Positions 1 to 10,064 are shown, counted from the stretch's first letter. The stretch: DNA of 64,000 bases from Candidatus Poribacteria bacterium (GCA_012267415.1 JAAXGN010000094.1:46552-110551); one strand, 5' to 3'. The notes: generated by a model not told the origin, from the letters alone. A program made the numbers and translations.

Positions 1-353
1 TCAAAAAACCGCGTAAGAAATACCGCAAAAAGACAAAATCCCCGATTCTTCAGCAGTGTCCGCAACGTAGAGGGATCTGTTTACAGGTGAAAACAGTAAC
101 GCCGAACAAACCGAATTCTGCTCTGCGTAAGGTTGCTCGTGTACGATTTACCTCATCCGCTGATGAAGCGACCTGTTATATTCCTGGGATTGACCACAAC
201 CTGCAAGAGCACTCAGTTGTGTTAGTGCGTGGCGGACGAGTAAAGGACTTGTCTAACGTGCGTTACCATATTGTTCGTGGTAAATTAGATACGGCTGGCG
301 TTGAGAACCGTCGTCAAGGTCGGTCTAAATACGGCGCGCGGAAACCTAATTAG
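1..353 (+). CDS. rpsL: 30S ribosomal protein S12, 5' end cut by the window edge
   Basis: Decoding-centre protein of the small subunit. The reading frame is open from base 3 and gives 116 residues that align with S12 from the early KPRKKYRKK segment through [11 protein letters not shown] to the [10 protein letters not shown] end, so only the first few residues lie before the window. The lysines of the two streptomycin loops (NKPNS and GRVKD) are present, but the second loop reads [10 protein letters not shown] where the family usual is VKDLPGVRYH. First gene of the str-type cluster, 84 bp ahead of rpsG. Confidence 0.97.
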   Translation, partial: KKPRKKYRKKTKSPILQQCPQRRGICLQVKTVTPNKPNSALRKVARVRFTSSADEATCYIPGIDHNLQEHSVVLVRGGRVKDLSNVRYHIVRGKLDTAGVENRRQGRSKYGARKPN

Positions 354-373
354 ATATTATAGTATAGATTTGT

Positions 374-414
374 TCTTATAGAAGTAAGAGATATATTTTG
401 TAGAACCTATAAGA
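374..414 (+). promoter_or_regulatory. Hairpin in the rpsL-rpsG gap
   Basis: TCTTATAG (374-381) pairs perfectly with CTATAAGA (407-414) around a loop of about 25 nt, just before the rpsG SD. In E. coli the rpsL-rpsG gap is where S7 binds to repress translation, so an analogous role is possible; this rests on position only. Confidence 0.3.
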
Positions 415-437
415 GACGATTTCTGGAGGAGTTGGAG

Positions 438-908
438 ATGCCGAGGCGTGGAAATGTTGCAAAACGGGATGTGAGTCCCGATGCAATTCACAATAGCAAG
501 TTAGTCGCAAAATTCATTAATCATCTGATGTGGGATGGCAAGAAAGGAACTGCACAACGTATTGTGTATTCAAGTTTCAAGATTATTGAAGAACGGACTA
601 ACGAGGAAGGTTTCACAGTGTTTAACCAAGCGATCAATAATGTCAAACCTGTATTGGAGATTCGTCCACGTCGCGTAGGGAGTCAAACGTATCAAGTGCC
701 AGTTGATGTAAAAGCAGAACGGCGAACAACATTAGCGATTAACTGGATTATTCAGTCTGCCCGTGGCAGAGGTGAAAAAGGTATGGCGGCGCGACTGGCG
801 GGTGAGTTGATGGATGCCTCTCAGAATGAAGGCAACGCAATCGGTAAGAAATCGGAACAACACCGGATGGCAGAAGCAAATAGAGCATTTGCTCATTATA
901 GATGGTAA
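438..908 (+). CDS. rpsG: 30S ribosomal protein S7
   Basis: Primary 16S rRNA-binding protein of the small-subunit head. The 156-residue product starts MPRRGNVAKRDV and ends AFAHYRW, full family length. ATG 438 is chosen over an in-frame TTG six bases earlier because GGAGGA at 425-430 is well spaced for the ATG and the protein then starts as S7 normally does. It lies between rpsL and fusA, the standard str order. Confidence 0.97.
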   Translation: MPRRGNVAKRDVSPDAIHNSKLVAKFINHLMWDGKKGTAQRIVYSSFKIIEERTNEEGFTVFNQAINNVKPVLEIRPRRVGSQTYQVPVDVKAERRTTLAINWIIQSARGRGEKGMAARLAGELMDASQNEGNAIGKKSEQHRMAEANRAFAHYRW

Positions 909-985
909 TACGTATTAATCATATTTGATTGTATAACTTAAATAAAGGTTTCATAGAGTCTGACGGAATAAGGAGTCATAAGACA

Positions 986-3097
986 GTGTCGGAAAAGAAG
1001 CAAAAGGTGCTACGAAGTTCAGCCCTATCACATACGCGAAATATTGGTATTATGGCGCATATTGATGCGGGTAAGACAACCGTAACCGAACGGATTCTAT
1101 TCTATACGGGTAGGGTTTATCGTATCGGTGAAGTTGACGATGGCACAACTACCATGGATTTTATGGTGCAAGAGCAGGAGCGCGGTATTACGATTACTGC
1201 TGCTGCGACGACTTGCAACTGGAAGGACCACCATATCAACATCATTGATACTCCCGGACATATTGACTTTACGGTAGAAGTAGAACGTTCATTGCGGGTG
1301 TTGGATGGTGCTGTTGCTGTTTTCTGTGCTGTAGGTGGTGTTGAACCACAATCTGAAACTGTATGGCGTCAAGCGGATAAGTACAAGATACCTCGCATCG
1401 CTTATGTCAATAAGATGGACAGAACGGGTGCAGACTTTTTCCGAACCGTCGAAATGATGGAGGAGCGTTTAGGGACAACAGCTGTTCCTATTCAACTACC
1501 CATCGGGTCCGCGGAACAATTTAAAGGGATTGTTGATCTTATTTCAATGAAGGGTCAATTATGGGACGAAGGGAGTCTCGGTGCAGTTATTCACGAAACA
1601 GATATCCCCGCAGAGATGGAAGAGATGGTGCACGAATATCGGGATAGGTTATTTGCAGCCATCGGTGAATGGGACGATGAACTCTGTGAGAAGTACATCA
1701 ACGGCGTGGAGTTCACACCAGAAGAAATTAAAACGGGGTTGCGGCAAGCAGTAATGAGTAGTAAGGTCGTTCCAGTGCTTTGTGGTTCCGCATTAAAGAA
1801 CAAAGGGGTTCAACCTCTTTTAGATGGCATTGTTACTTACCTTCCCTCACCCACAGATGTAAAATCGGTAGTTGGATTCAACCCGAAAACTGAGGAAGAA
1901 GAGACACGTGCTGCTGACAGAGATGACCCGTTCTGTGCCCTTGCCTTTAAGATCACTACCGATCCACATGTTGGCAAACTCACATATCTCCGCGTTTACT
2001 CTGGTGTATTGAACAAGGGTGATACTGTCTATAATAGTAAGACAGAAAAGTATGAACGTATCGGTAGGTTGATGCAGATGCATGCAAATAAACGTGAAGA
2101 GCACCAATCTGTCAGTGCTGGTGATATTGTAGCAGCGATCGGACTAAAGGAACTCAGTACGGGAGACACTATCTGTGATCCCAAGTCACCGATTGCATTG
2201 GAGACGATGGTATTTCCACTGCCTGTCATGTCTGTGGCAGTTGAACCGCGTTCACAATCAGATATTGACAAGTTAAACCTGGCACTATCAAAGTTGGCTG
2301 AGGAAGATCCGACTTTCAAAGTTCATCAAGACCCGGATACAGGTCAAACGCTTCTCTCTGGTATGGGTGAACTTCACTTGGAAATCATAGTTGATCGTTT
2401 AGTGAGAGAATTTAACGTATCTGCCAATGTCGGTTCTCCTGAAGTTGCATATCGTGAAACGCTTCTGAAACCGGTCAAAGTTGAAGGCAGATTTGTCCGT
2501 CAGTCCGGTGGTAAGGGATTGTTCGGACATGTTGTGATAGAAGTATCACCACTTGAAAAGGGTGCTGGTTTCGAATTTAGCGATGAGACAAGGGGTGGTG
2601 CGATTCCCCAAGAATATATCCCCGCGGTTCGTAAAGGGATTGAAAATGCGATGAACGTTGGAACATTAGCCGGTTATCCGGTTGTTGATGTTGGGGTTCG
2701 TCTGGTAGATGGTTCATTCCATCAAGTAGATTCATCAGAGATGGCATTTTCGATTGCTGGTTCTATGGCGTTCAAAGAAGCTGCGAAAAAGTCAGGTTCA
2801 GTATTACTTGAACCGATTATGGCAGTTGAAGTCATAGTGTCGGATGAGTATCTCGGGAAAGTGATCGGGGATCTGAATTCACGTCGTGCTCATATTCGGG
2901 ACACTGAGGTGCATGATAAGTCCCGCATTCAGGTTGTTCGGGTTGATGTGCCGTTATCTGAGATGTTTGGTTATGTAAAATCGCTACGTTCGTTAACACA
3001 GGGACGCGCTAACTATTCAATGGAATTCGCGCATTATCGGGAAGTTCCGACAGGTGTTGCCGAGGAATTGATCTCAAGTGCAGCATCATCTTCATAG
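986..3097 (+). CDS. fusA: Translation elongation factor G
   Basis: GTPase that drives tRNA-mRNA translocation. The G1 motif AHIDAGKT, switch residues RGITITAA, the DTPGH motif and NKMD are all present, followed by domains II-V, which end near [15 protein letters not shown] 986 is preferred because TAAGGAG lies about 11 bases upstream and the result (703 aa, MSEKKQKV...) has family length; the frame extends further upstream only through unrelated residues. One canonical copy, cotranscribed with rpsG at a 77-bp gap. Confidence 0.95.
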   Translation: MSEKKQKVLRSSALSHTRNIGIMAHIDAGKTTVTERILFYTGRVYRIGEVDDGTTTMDFMVQEQERGITITAAATTCNWKDHHINIIDTPGHIDFTVEVERSLRVLDGAVAVFCAVGGVEPQSETVWRQADKYKIPRIAYVNKMDRTGADFFRTVEMMEERLGTTAVPIQLPIGSAEQFKGIVDLISMKGQLWDEGSLGAVIHETDIPAEMEEMVHEYRDRLFAAIGEWDDELCEKYINGVEFTPEEIKTGLRQAVMSSKVVPVLCGSALKNKGVQPLLDGIVTYLPSPTDVKSVVGFNPKTEEEETRAADRDDPFCALAFKITTDPHVGKLTYLRVYSGVLNKGDTVYNSKTEKYERIGRLMQMHANKREEHQSVSAGDIVAAIGLKELSTGDTICDPKSPIALETMVFPLPVMSVAVEPRSQSDIDKLNLALSKLAEEDPTFKVHQDPDTGQTLLSGMGELHLEIIVDRLVREFNVSANVGSPEVAYRETLLKPVKVEGRFVRQSGGKGLFGHVVIEVSPLEKGAGFEFSDETRGGAIPQEYIPAVRKGIENAMNVGTLAGYPVVDVGVRLVDGSFHQVDSSEMAFSIAGSMAFKEAAKKSGSVLLEPIMAVEVIVSDEYLGKVIGDLNSRRAHIRDTEVHDKSRIQVVRVDVPLSEMFGYVKSLRSLTQGRANYSMEFAHYREVPTGVAEELISSAASSS

Positions 3098-3212
3098 AAC
3101 TGACGTACTGTGGTATTTGTAAAGAACACAATTATTATTTATTGTTACTTAATCATAATCATATAAAAGATTGATGCCAACACGAAAAAAAATCGTAAGG
3201 CAGAAGTTAAAC

Positions 3213-3264
3213 GTCCGAAAAGTTCGGACATAATTGAAACACGTTGTGTGCCTACTATGTAGGC
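3213..3264 (+). promoter_or_regulatory. Two small hairpins upstream of tuf
   Basis: In the 249-bp fusA-tuf gap, GTCCGAA/TTCGGAC (3213-3229, 3-nt loop) and GCCTAC/GTAGGC (3250-3264, 3-nt loop) are perfect stems. Neither is followed by a T-run, so a leader or RNA-processing structure fits better than a terminator. No convincing promoter was picked out in this gap. Confidence 0.3.
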
Positions 3265-3346
3265 TGATGAGAATTTGAATGGAACTCGGGTTTAGCGATA
3301 TTTAAAACCCATGATACCTAACCTATAATTTGGAGTTTGGACACAA

Positions 3347-4546
3347 ATGGCAAAGCAAGCTTTTGAAAGGACAAAGCCTCACGTTAATATTGGTACTATT
3401 GGCCACGTTGATCATGGTAAGACAACGCTTACAGCGGCGATTACGATGGTCTTATCAAAACTCGCTGACAAAGACTATGTCATGACCTATGAGGACATTG
3501 ACAAAGCACCCGAGGAAAAAGAACGTGGCATTACAATTAACACAGCTCACGTTGAGTATGAGACAGAAAACCGTCATTATGCGCACGTTGATTGCCCTGG
3601 ACACGCTGACTATATCAAGAATATGATTACCGGTGCTGCCCAGATGGATGGTGCTATTCTGGTTGTTTCCGCAGCAGATGGTCCTATGCCGCAGACGCGT
3701 GAACACGTACTACTTGCTCGACAGGTGAATGTGCCTTCCTTGGTCGTTTTCCTTAATAAGGCAGACATGGTGGATGACGAAGAACTGCTGGAACTCGTTG
3801 AATTGGAAGTGCGCGAATTATTGAGCGAATATGAATTTCCTGGAGACGATACGCCTATTATTGCTGGTTCTGCACTGGAAGCTATGGAATCTGCTGGGGA
3901 TCCGACAAGTGAGGCATGTAAACCGATTCGGGATCTTATGGAATCAGTTGACGAGTTTATTCCAGAACCGATTCGCGACACTGAAAAACCTTTCTTGATG
4001 CCAATTGAAGACATCTTTACAATCAGTGGACGTGGTACAGTTGTTACAGGTCGTGTTGAACGCGGCATCGTTGAAGTTGGTAATACTGTAGAGATCGTCG
4101 GATTACGTGACACGACTGATACAGTTGTTACCGGTGTTGAAATGTTCAATAAGTTTCTTGATGAAGGCAGAGCGGGTGACAATATCGGTGCGCTGCTTCG
4201 TGGTATTGACAGAGATGATGTTGAACGCGGACAAGTATTGGCTGTTCCCGGTACCGTTACACCCCACACGAAGTTTGAAGCGGAAGCCTATATCTTGACT
4301 AAAGAGGAGGGCGGACGTTGGAATCCGTTCTTTAGTGGATATCGTCCACAGTTCTATTTCCGCACAACTGATGTTACGGGTGAAATGAATCTGGAAGAAG
4401 GCGTTGAAATGATTATGCCGGGTGACAACGCACAGATTACCGTTCAACTCTCTAAGCCGATTGCATTGGAAGAACAACTGCGTTTCGCTATCCGTGAAGG
4501 CGGACACACTATTGGCGCGGGTGTTGTCTCTAAGATTCTTGAGTAA
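3347..4546 (+). CDS. tuf: Translation elongation factor Tu
   Basis: Delivers aminoacyl-tRNA to the ribosome as a GTP complex. The 399-residue protein has GHVDHGKT, the RGITINTAH switch [13 protein letters not shown] and the domain II/III blocks ([15 protein letters not shown] near 325; [12 protein letters not shown] at the C-terminus). One oddity is GGRWNPFF where most EF-Tu have GGRHTPFF, in the domain III loop near the kirromycin-binding interface. It lies between the str and S10 parts of the cluster, with long gaps on both sides (249 and 186 bp). Confidence 0.97.
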   Translation: MAKQAFERTKPHVNIGTIGHVDHGKTTLTAAITMVLSKLADKDYVMTYEDIDKAPEEKERGITINTAHVEYETENRHYAHVDCPGHADYIKNMITGAAQMDGAILVVSAADGPMPQTREHVLLARQVNVPSLVVFLNKADMVDDEELLELVELEVRELLSEYEFPGDDTPIIAGSALEAMESAGDPTSEACKPIRDLMESVDEFIPEPIRDTEKPFLMPIEDIFTISGRGTVVTGRVERGIVEVGNTVEIVGLRDTTDTVVTGVEMFNKFLDEGRAGDNIGALLRGIDRDDVERGQVLAVPGTVTPHTKFEAEAYILTKEEGGRWNPFFSGYRPQFYFRTTDVTGEMNLEEGVEMIMPGDNAQITVQLSKPIALEEQLRFAIREGGHTIGAGVVSKILE

Positions 4547-4602
4547 CGAGTGAGGTATTTGTAGGGGTCGTTCCTCGTAAATCTGGTATATAACGTGTGT
4601 AG

Positions 4603-4672
4603 GTATCTTGTCAGGATGGTCAAGGTTAAAAGCACAATAGTTGATATAACTTGATGGGTTCTGACAAGATAC
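4603..4672 (+). promoter_or_regulatory. Extended hairpin in the tuf-rpsJ gap (candidate S10 leader)
   Basis: GTATCTTGTCAG (4603-4614) is perfectly complementary to CTGACAAGATAC (4661-4672). Inside that 12-bp stem, TCAAGGTT (4620-4627) can pair with AACTTGA (4649-4655) leaving one bulge, so the whole 70 nt folds as one elongated hairpin. It sits about 60 nt before rpsJ, where many bacteria have a ribosomal-protein-controlled S10 leader. No terminal T-run follows. The regulatory role is inferred. Confidence 0.45.
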
Positions 4673-4732
4673 ATGCAATAAAGAAAGGTTTACAAGGGAG
4701 CGCATCGTTACTTTTGAAGAGGTAAAGAAGTG

Positions 4733-5044
4733 ATGAACAATCAGAAAATACGCATTCGGTTAAAGGCTTATGATCACCGACTGCTTGACCAGTCGGCGAG
4801 GCAAATTGCCGAAACGGCTAAAAAGACTCAGGCGAGGGTATCAGGTCCAATCCCGTTGCCTACTAAGAAGCATATCTATACAGTGCAACGGTCAACCTTT
4901 AAGGACAAGAAGTCAAGAGAACAATTTGAAATGCGTATACATAAACGGTTATTGGATATCCTTGAAACTGCACCCAAAACAGTGGATGCGTTGATGCGGC
5001 TTGACCTTCCCGCTGGTGTTGATGTCAAAATTACATTACTATAA
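4733..5044 (+). CDS. rpsJ: 30S ribosomal protein S10
   Basis: Small-subunit head protein that also serves as NusE in antitermination complexes. The 103-residue product [15 protein letters not shown]... keeps the typical core through GPIPLPTKK and ends [13 protein letters not shown], the usual length. ATG 4733 is chosen over the GTG three bases earlier; GAGG lies about 10 bases upstream. First gene of the S10 block, 10 bp before rplC. Confidence 0.96.
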   Translation: MNNQKIRIRLKAYDHRLLDQSARQIAETAKKTQARVSGPIPLPTKKHIYTVQRSTFKDKKSREQFEMRIHKRLLDILETAPKTVDALMRLDLPAGVDVKITLL

Positions 5045-5054
5045 GGACGAGGAA

Positions 5055-5711
5055 ATGGTTAACGGTATTATAGGTAGAAAAGTTGGGATGACACAAGTCT
5101 TTGAAGACACGGGAAAAGTTATCCCGGTTACTGTGATTGAAGCAGGTCCTTGTCCAATTGTTCAAGTAAAGACGCAGGAACGGGATGGATACCAAGCAGT
5201 TCAGTTAGGTTTTGGTAAACGCAAGGAAAGCAAGTTCAACAGTCCTGAACGTGGACACTTTGCAAAGGCAGATGTTGAACCGACCCGTGTACTTCGGGAA
5301 TTCCGTGTGGAGAGTCTTGAAGATGTTAATGTAGGTGAAACTGTTGATGCAAGCCTATTCACTGAAGGTGAACTTGTTGATATAACAGGGACATCAAAAG
5401 GACACGGGTTTACTGGGGTTGTTAAACGGTACGGATTTAAGGGTGGCAGAAAAAGTCATGGCGGTGAGCAAGACCTACGTCGTCCGGGTTCTATCGGTGC
5501 TAGTGCTACACCCTCGCGTGTGTTTAAAGGAAAGAAAATGCCGGGACGATACGGTGCGAAACGACACACCGTTCAGAATCTACAGATTATTCAAGCGGAT
5601 GCTGAAAGGAATTTGTTGGTTGTTAAGGGTTCAATTCCAGGACCCCCCAACGGTATCCTCCTCATAAAAAAATCTGTAAAAGCGTCTGAAACAGACAATA
5701 AAGGAAGTTAG
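5055..5711 (+). CDS. rplC: 50S ribosomal protein L3
   Basis: Early-assembly large-subunit protein whose extension reaches the peptidyl-transferase centre. The 218-residue product begins [16 protein letters not shown], the L3 hallmark, and contains the glycine/arginine-rich extension ([20 protein letters not shown]). ATG 5055 follows GACGAGGAA; the longer open frame before it overlaps rpsJ and lacks L3 similarity. Confidence 0.96.
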   Translation: MVNGIIGRKVGMTQVFEDTGKVIPVTVIEAGPCPIVQVKTQERDGYQAVQLGFGKRKESKFNSPERGHFAKADVEPTRVLREFRVESLEDVNVGETVDASLFTEGELVDITGTSKGHGFTGVVKRYGFKGGRKSHGGEQDLRRPGSIGASATPSRVFKGKKMPGRYGAKRHTVQNLQIIQADAERNLLVVKGSIPGPPNGILLIKKSVKASETDNKGS

Positions 5712-5735
5712 TTTGATATAGATATAAAACCTGAA

Positions 5736-5766
5736 ACCCCAGCACCCTCAATAAGAGAGCCGGGGT
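5736..5766 (+). promoter_or_regulatory. Hairpin in the rplC-rplD gap
   Basis: ACCCC (5736-5740) pairs with GGGGT (5762-5766), with CTC/GAG possible inside. It lies in the 98-bp gap before rplD and no T-run follows. Function unknown. Confidence 0.25.
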
Positions 5767-5809
5767 AATTCATGTCAAGTATTGCATATCGGAGAAAGAG
5801 AAAAAGAAA

Positions 5810-6445
5810 ATGGCAACGTTAAACGTTCATAATCGTTCGGGAGAGGTTCTTCGCGAAAAAGAACTATCGGACTCATTCATAGATGCTGAAGTCAACACTG
5901 CTGTTATACATCAATGTGTTGTGGCATATCTTGCTAACCAACGAACTGGAACTGCTTCAACAAAGAGTAGAAGTGAAGTGCGTGGAAGCGGTAGGAAGTT
6001 ATACCGACAGAAAGGAACTGGCAGAGCACGTGTAGGTGACGCAAGGTCTCCAATACGTGTACACGGTGGCGTCGCGTTCGGTCCAAAACCGCGTAGTTAC
6101 CGTCAGCATACGCCTAAGCAGGTCCGCCGACTTGGATTAAAATGTGCCATTGCTGACCGTTTCCAAAATGAACAGTGTGTCCTTATTGAAGATTTCACGC
6201 TTGAACGACCGAGAACAAAGGAGATTGTTTCTCTGTTGGATGCTCTGAACTTAGAGGGAAAAGTGTTGTTCGTTCTTGATGAGCATAACCCAAATATTTT
6301 TCTTTCTCTACGCAATATTCCTAAAGTCAATAGCTGCACCTGGGATACGCTCAATATATATCAAGTATTGTGGCATGATAAACTGGTGATTACGGAACGT
6401 GCGTCAGAGAAATTAGAAGCAAAGTTTGCAAATTTAGAAGGGTAA
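5810..6445 (+). CDS. rplD: 50S ribosomal protein L4
   Basis: Binds 23S rRNA and lines the exit tunnel; in E. coli it also represses the S10 operon. The 211-residue protein has the rRNA-binding loop (GSGRKLYRQKGTGRARVGDARSPI, about residues 60-85) and the KQVRRLGLK segment. ATG 5810 follows a purine-rich stretch with GGAGAAAG about 17 bases upstream. Only 4 bp separate it from rplW. Confidence 0.95.
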   Translation: MATLNVHNRSGEVLREKELSDSFIDAEVNTAVIHQCVVAYLANQRTGTASTKSRSEVRGSGRKLYRQKGTGRARVGDARSPIRVHGGVAFGPKPRSYRQHTPKQVRRLGLKCAIADRFQNEQCVLIEDFTLERPRTKEIVSLLDALNLEGKVLFVLDEHNPNIFLSLRNIPKVNSCTWDTLNIYQVLWHDKLVITERASEKLEAKFANLEG

Positions 6446-6449
6446 CATA

Positions 6450-6749
6450 ATGAAGGATAAATACCAAGTTATTTTAAGGCCTCATATCACAGAAAAAAGC
6501 ACACTTCTCCGTGAGGATAATAAGTATTCCTTCGTTGTAAGTCGGGACGCAACGAAGAAAGATATCCGAAGAGCAGCTGAAGAAATGTTTGATATTAAGG
6601 GGAATATTATAAACGTTCACACGATGCAAGTTCGTGGAAAAGTCAAAGGCAGAATGAATCGTTATCAGAAGGGACGTAGACCCCATTGGAAAAAGGCTAT
6701 TATTACTGTAACAGAAGGAACTCGAATATCGGTTTTCGAGAGTATATAA
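6450..6749 (+). CDS. rplW: 50S ribosomal protein L23
   Basis: Exit-site protein that docks trigger factor and SRP. The 99-residue product has RPHITEKST at the N-terminus and the NVHTMQVRGKVKG loop, with normal length. It starts four bases after rplD and is followed at 23 bp by rplB. Confidence 0.95.
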   Translation: MKDKYQVILRPHITEKSTLLREDNKYSFVVSRDATKKDIRRAAEEMFDIKGNIINVHTMQVRGKVKGRMNRYQKGRRPHWKKAIITVTEGTRISVFESI

Positions 6750-6772
6750 TGTATTAATCAGAGGAATTAAAA

Positions 6773-7588
6773 GTGGCTAAGACATATAAACCTGTCACAC
6801 CGAGTCGTCGGTTCATGACTGGATATACCTTTGAAGAGATTACACGGCAGAAACCTGAAAAATCGCTCGTTAAAGGGTTAAAGAAAAATGCTGGTCGTAA
6901 CAGTAAAGGTCGTATAACAGTACGCAGACGCGGCGGTGGACACAAACGTAGATATCGCATCATTGATTTCAAACGTGATAAGTTTGATATTCCAGCCAAG
7001 GTAGCCTCTATTGAGTATGATCCGAACCGTTCCGCACATATTGCATTATTGCATTACGCGGATGGGGAGAAACGGTACATCCTTGCCCCAGTCGGTTTAC
7101 GTGTTGGTGATACGGTTACCTCTGGTTCAGAATCAGAAATAAGTGTTGGCAATGCATTACCGCTTGAAAAGATTCCTTTAGGTTCTTCTATCCATAATAT
7201 AGAGATGCAACCGGGTAAAGGTGGACAGCTTGTGCGTAGTGCGGGTGCATCTGCTCAGTTAGTAGATCGTGAGGGTAAATATGCCCGTATACGATTACCT
7301 TCCGGTGAAATACGTCTTGTGCTTGTAAAGTGCATGGCAACCATCGGACAAGTTGGAAATGTGACAACGATAGTCGTCGGTAAAGCAGGACGTTCACGTT
7401 GGTTAGGCAAACGTCCAAAAGTTAGAGGCGTCGCGATGAATCCTGTTGATCATCCTCATGGCGGTGGTGAAGGGAAAAGTTCAGGTGGTAGACACCCGGT
7501 GACACCTTGGGGAGTACCGACAAAAGGGTATCGTACAAGGAATCCTAAGAAGAGATCCAGTCGACATATCATGAGTAGACGTAAGTAA
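6773..7588 (+). CDS. rplB: 50S ribosomal protein L2
   Basis: Needed for subunit association and the peptidyl-transferase site. The 271-residue product has [22 protein letters not shown] near residue 45 and the universal C-terminal [13 protein letters not shown] segment with its conserved histidine. The start is GTG 6773, with GAGGAA at 6761-6766. Confidence 0.97.
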   Translation: MAKTYKPVTPSRRFMTGYTFEEITRQKPEKSLVKGLKKNAGRNSKGRITVRRRGGGHKRRYRIIDFKRDKFDIPAKVASIEYDPNRSAHIALLHYADGEKRYILAPVGLRVGDTVTSGSESEISVGNALPLEKIPLGSSIHNIEMQPGKGGQLVRSAGASAQLVDREGKYARIRLPSGEIRLVLVKCMATIGQVGNVTTIVVGKAGRSRWLGKRPKVRGVAMNPVDHPHGGGEGKSSGGRHPVTPWGVPTKGYRTRNPKKRSSRHIMSRRK

Positions 7589-7634
7589 AATGTCATTTCC
7601 GATTATGCATGACATGTATTAAAAGGAGACTTGA

Positions 7635-7910
7635 ATGCCGCGTTCAATTAAAAAAGGTCCCTACGTTGACGCAAAACTTGCCAAACATATGGCAGAGATG
7701 GAACAATCAGGGAGTAAACGCGTCATCCGTACGTGGGCTCGCAGTTCAACTATTACGCCGGAATTCGTTGGACATACCGTAGCGATTCATAACGGTAAGA
7801 AGTTCTTTCCGGTTTATATAACAGAAAACATGGTTGGTCATAAACTCGGTGAATTCGCCCCAACACGGACTTTCCGTTCACACGCTGGCGGAGCATCGTC
7901 GCGGAGATAA
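7635..7910 (+). CDS. rpsS: 30S ribosomal protein S19
   Basis: Small-subunit head protein that pairs with S13. 91 residues, [15 protein letters not shown]... to [15 protein letters not shown], full length. AAAAGGAG lies directly upstream of ATG 7635. A 131-bp gap to rplV follows in which no gene is seen. Confidence 0.96.
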   Translation: MPRSIKKGPYVDAKLAKHMAEMEQSGSKRVIRTWARSSTITPEFVGHTVAIHNGKKFFPVYITENMVGHKLGEFAPTRTFRSHAGGASSRR

Positions 7911-8041
7911 TCGCGTTCAGGATACATGTGTAAGTAATATCAGGTTGTAGTGCTTCTCTATTTTGAGATATTAAATCTATAATGGGAGTTTTGAAAGATA
8001 CTCTCAGCAAGATAGTGTGTATAAAGTTTTAGGAGATACTA

Positions 8042-8395
8042 ATGGAAGGAAGGGCAAAGATTCGGAACGTTTCGGTAGCACCGCGTAAAGCACGACTTGT
8101 TGCCGACTTGGTCAAGAATCAGTACGTTGATGATGCCCTAAATCAACTGCTCTTTACGCATAAAGCGGCAGCCCCTGTGATTTACAAGTTGATTCAATCT
8201 GCAGCAGCAAATGTTCAGTATCAGGACCCCACAGTTGATGCCGCTAATTTGTACGTCAAAGAGATACGTGTTGATGAAGGAATTACACGAAAATGGATAC
8301 GGCACCGTGCAAGAGGTATGGCTAACCGTATATTTAAGCGTCAAAGCCATATCACTGTTGTTGTGGATGAGGAGAGCGATGATGATGTTGAGTAG
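8042..8395 (+). CDS. rplV: 50S ribosomal protein L22
   Basis: Its beta-hairpin lines the exit tunnel. The 117-residue product starts RAKIRNVSVAPRKARLVADLV and carries the RARGMANRIFKRQSHI hairpin tip, then a short acidic tail (EESDDDVE). AGGAG precedes ATG 8042. Confidence 0.95.
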   Translation: MEGRAKIRNVSVAPRKARLVADLVKNQYVDDALNQLLFTHKAAAPVIYKLIQSAAANVQYQDPTVDAANLYVKEIRVDEGITRKWIRHRARGMANRIFKRQSHITVVVDEESDDDVE

Positions 8396-8460
8396 AAGCC
8401 GCTACTGCACACCAACGCCTTCTCAAAAACAGATGTGCAAGTGTCCAACAGGAGGTTTGT

Positions 8461-9378
8461 GTGGGACAAAAAACTCACCCGCGCGGGTTACGCTTAGGAA
8501 TAATTGAGACTTGGGATTCCAAGTGGTACAGCGACCGAGATTATGCTAAATGGTTGCATGAAGATTTACAGATTCAGCAACATATCAAGACGAAATTGGT
8601 TCGTGCAGGCATCTCTAAAATAGAAGTTGAACGAGTTGCTGAAAAATGTAGTGTATTCATACATACCGCTCGTCCCGGTATTGTGATCGGACGACGTGGT
8701 GCTGAAACAGAGAAATTACAAGAGGAGCTTCATAAACTCGTTGGACGTCCTGTCAAAGTTGAGGTAGAGGAGATAAAAGTACCAGAACTGGATGCACAAC
8801 TCCTCGCTGAAGCTGTTGCGACACAGATTGAGCGACGTACCAGTTTTAAGCAGGCGATGCGACGAAACATCGCTGTTTCAATGCAAGCTGGTGCACAAGG
8901 TGTTAAAGTCATGGTGAGTGGTAGATTAGACGGTAAAGAAATTGCACGATCAGAATCCAGTCTGGAAGGACGAGTGCCTTTACATACACTCAGAGCTAAT
9001 GTCGATTATGGGTTTACTGAAGCTAATACGACTTATGGGAAAATCGGTGTCAAAACGTGGATTTTCAAAGGTGAAATACTGGGTGTTCCTGAAGAATTAA
9101 GTGGAGAATTCGACTCCCGACAGAAACAGCAGAGCGGTAGACGGAGTAATACAAGAGAATCACGGTCTGGTGGGGGTCAAGGCGGGAATAGGCAATCAGG
9201 AAACAGACAATCTGGGAGCAGGCAGTCAGGAAACAGGCAATCTGGGAACAGACAGTCAGGAAACAGACAGTCAGGAAACAGGCAGTCAGGAAACCGCAAT
9301 ACATCACGCGGACAAAGAACACAACGAAATAACAGACAAAGACAGCAAAGAGCTGCTAACGAGCGGGATCGTAAATAA
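8461..9378 (+). CDS. rpsC: 30S ribosomal protein S3 with a long NRQSG-repeat tail
   Basis: Head protein at the mRNA entry tunnel with ribosomal helicase activity. Residues 1-215 are a normal S3: GQKTHPRGLRLGI, the KH domain with GRRGAETEKL, then NVDYGFTEANTTYGKIGVKTW. The start is GTG 8461 behind GGAGG. Beyond about residue 220 the protein gains some 85 residues rich in Q, N, R, S and G, including seven consecutive NRQSG-type pentapeptides (residues 243-277) and a basic end. Typical S3 proteins have 210-240 residues; this has 305. The tail is probably disordered. Confidence 0.96.
   Translation: MGQKTHPRGLRLGIIETWDSKWYSDRDYAKWLHEDLQIQQHIKTKLVRAGISKIEVERVAEKCSVFIHTARPGIVIGRRGAETEKLQEELHKLVGRPVKVEVEEIKVPELDAQLLAEAVATQIERRTSFKQAMRRNIAVSMQAGAQGVKVMVSGRLDGKEIARSESSLEGRVPLHTLRANVDYGFTEANTTYGKIGVKTWIFKGEILGVPEELSGEFDSRQKQQSGRRSNTRESRSGGGQGGNRQSGNRQSGSRQSGNRQSGNRQSGNRQSGNRQSGNRNTSRGQRTQRNNRQRQQRAANERDRK
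9187..9291 (+). repeat. 15-bp tandem repeat coding the S3 tail
   Basis: Seven in-frame 15-bp units encode NRQSG (one SRQSG). They differ at silent positions (aat/aac, agg/aga, tca/tct), so the array has diverged at synonymous sites while keeping the peptide. Confidence 0.9.
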
Positions 9379-9439
9379 TACAATGCGGGTTCGTTTGCAC
9401 CTCCGTTGGTGAATTGTTATATAAAGGAGTCATATTCAG

Positions 9440-9853
9440 ATGTTAATGCCGAAACGTGTAATGCACCGAAAAGTACACCGCGGAAAACGCAGAGGAAAAC
9501 CGCGACGTGGGTCACAAATTAGTTTCGGTGAATACGGTTTACAAGCGATGGAAGCAGGATGGATAACAAGCAACCAGATAGAATCTGGAAGGGTTGCAAT
9601 TACTCGTGCTGTTCGCCGTGGCGGTAAAATGTGGATTAAGATATTCCCACATAAACCTATCACGAAAAAACCCGCTGAAACACGCATGGGGGGTGGCAAA
9701 GGTAATCCTGAATTCTGGGTTGCTGTTGTAAAACCCGGTAGGATAATTTATGAATTAAGTGGGGTTCCTCGTGAAGTCGCAAAAGACGCTATGGAACGGG
9801 CTGCATATAAGTTTCCAATTAAAACAAAATTTGTTGCTCGTAATGAGGTATAG
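9440..9853 (+). CDS. rplP: 50S ribosomal protein L16
   Basis: Sits near the A-site of the large subunit. The 137-residue product [19 protein letters not shown]... contains the [19 protein letters not shown] block, normal length. AAGGAG is upstream of ATG 9440; a second ATG (9446) would also serve. Two bases separate its stop from rpmC. Confidence 0.96.
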   Translation: MLMPKRVMHRKVHRGKRRGKPRRGSQISFGEYGLQAMEAGWITSNQIESGRVAITRAVRRGGKMWIKIFPHKPITKKPAETRMGGGKGNPEFWVAVVKPGRIIYELSGVPREVAKDAMERAAYKFPIKTKFVARNEV

Positions 9854-9855
9854 TC

Positions 9856-10062
9856 ATGAAAGCACATGAATTAAGAGGTAGATCCACTGACGAACTGGTA
9901 ACCGAATTGGAAGATTTAAAAGAGAATCTATTCAATCAAAAAGCCAGAGGTATTTTGGGTCAGTTAGAAGATACAACGCTTCTTGGCAAGCTTAGAAAAG
10001 ACATTGCACGTGTTAAAACTATACTACGTGCGCGCGAATTAGAGGGCGAAAGTCAGACTTAA
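9856..10062 (+). CDS. rpmC: 50S ribosomal protein L29
   Basis: Exit-site partner of L23. 68 residues, MKAHELRGRSTDELVTELEDLKENLFNQKARGILGQLEDT, a helical hairpin of normal size. It starts just after rplP with GAGGTA overlapping the rplP stop, suggesting translational coupling. Confidence 0.95.
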   Translation: MKAHELRGRSTDELVTELEDLKENLFNQKARGILGQLEDTTLLGKLRKDIARVKTILRARELEGESQT

Positions 10063-10064
10063 AG

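Noticed and set aside
3610..4269. Long open frames opposite tuf on the minus strand
   Set aside because: Antisense shadows of a highly conserved gene; serine/threonine-rich products with no SD.
8211..8507. A 98-codon frame overlapping rplV and rpsC
   Set aside because: Overlaps two certain ribosomal genes in another frame and has no SD.
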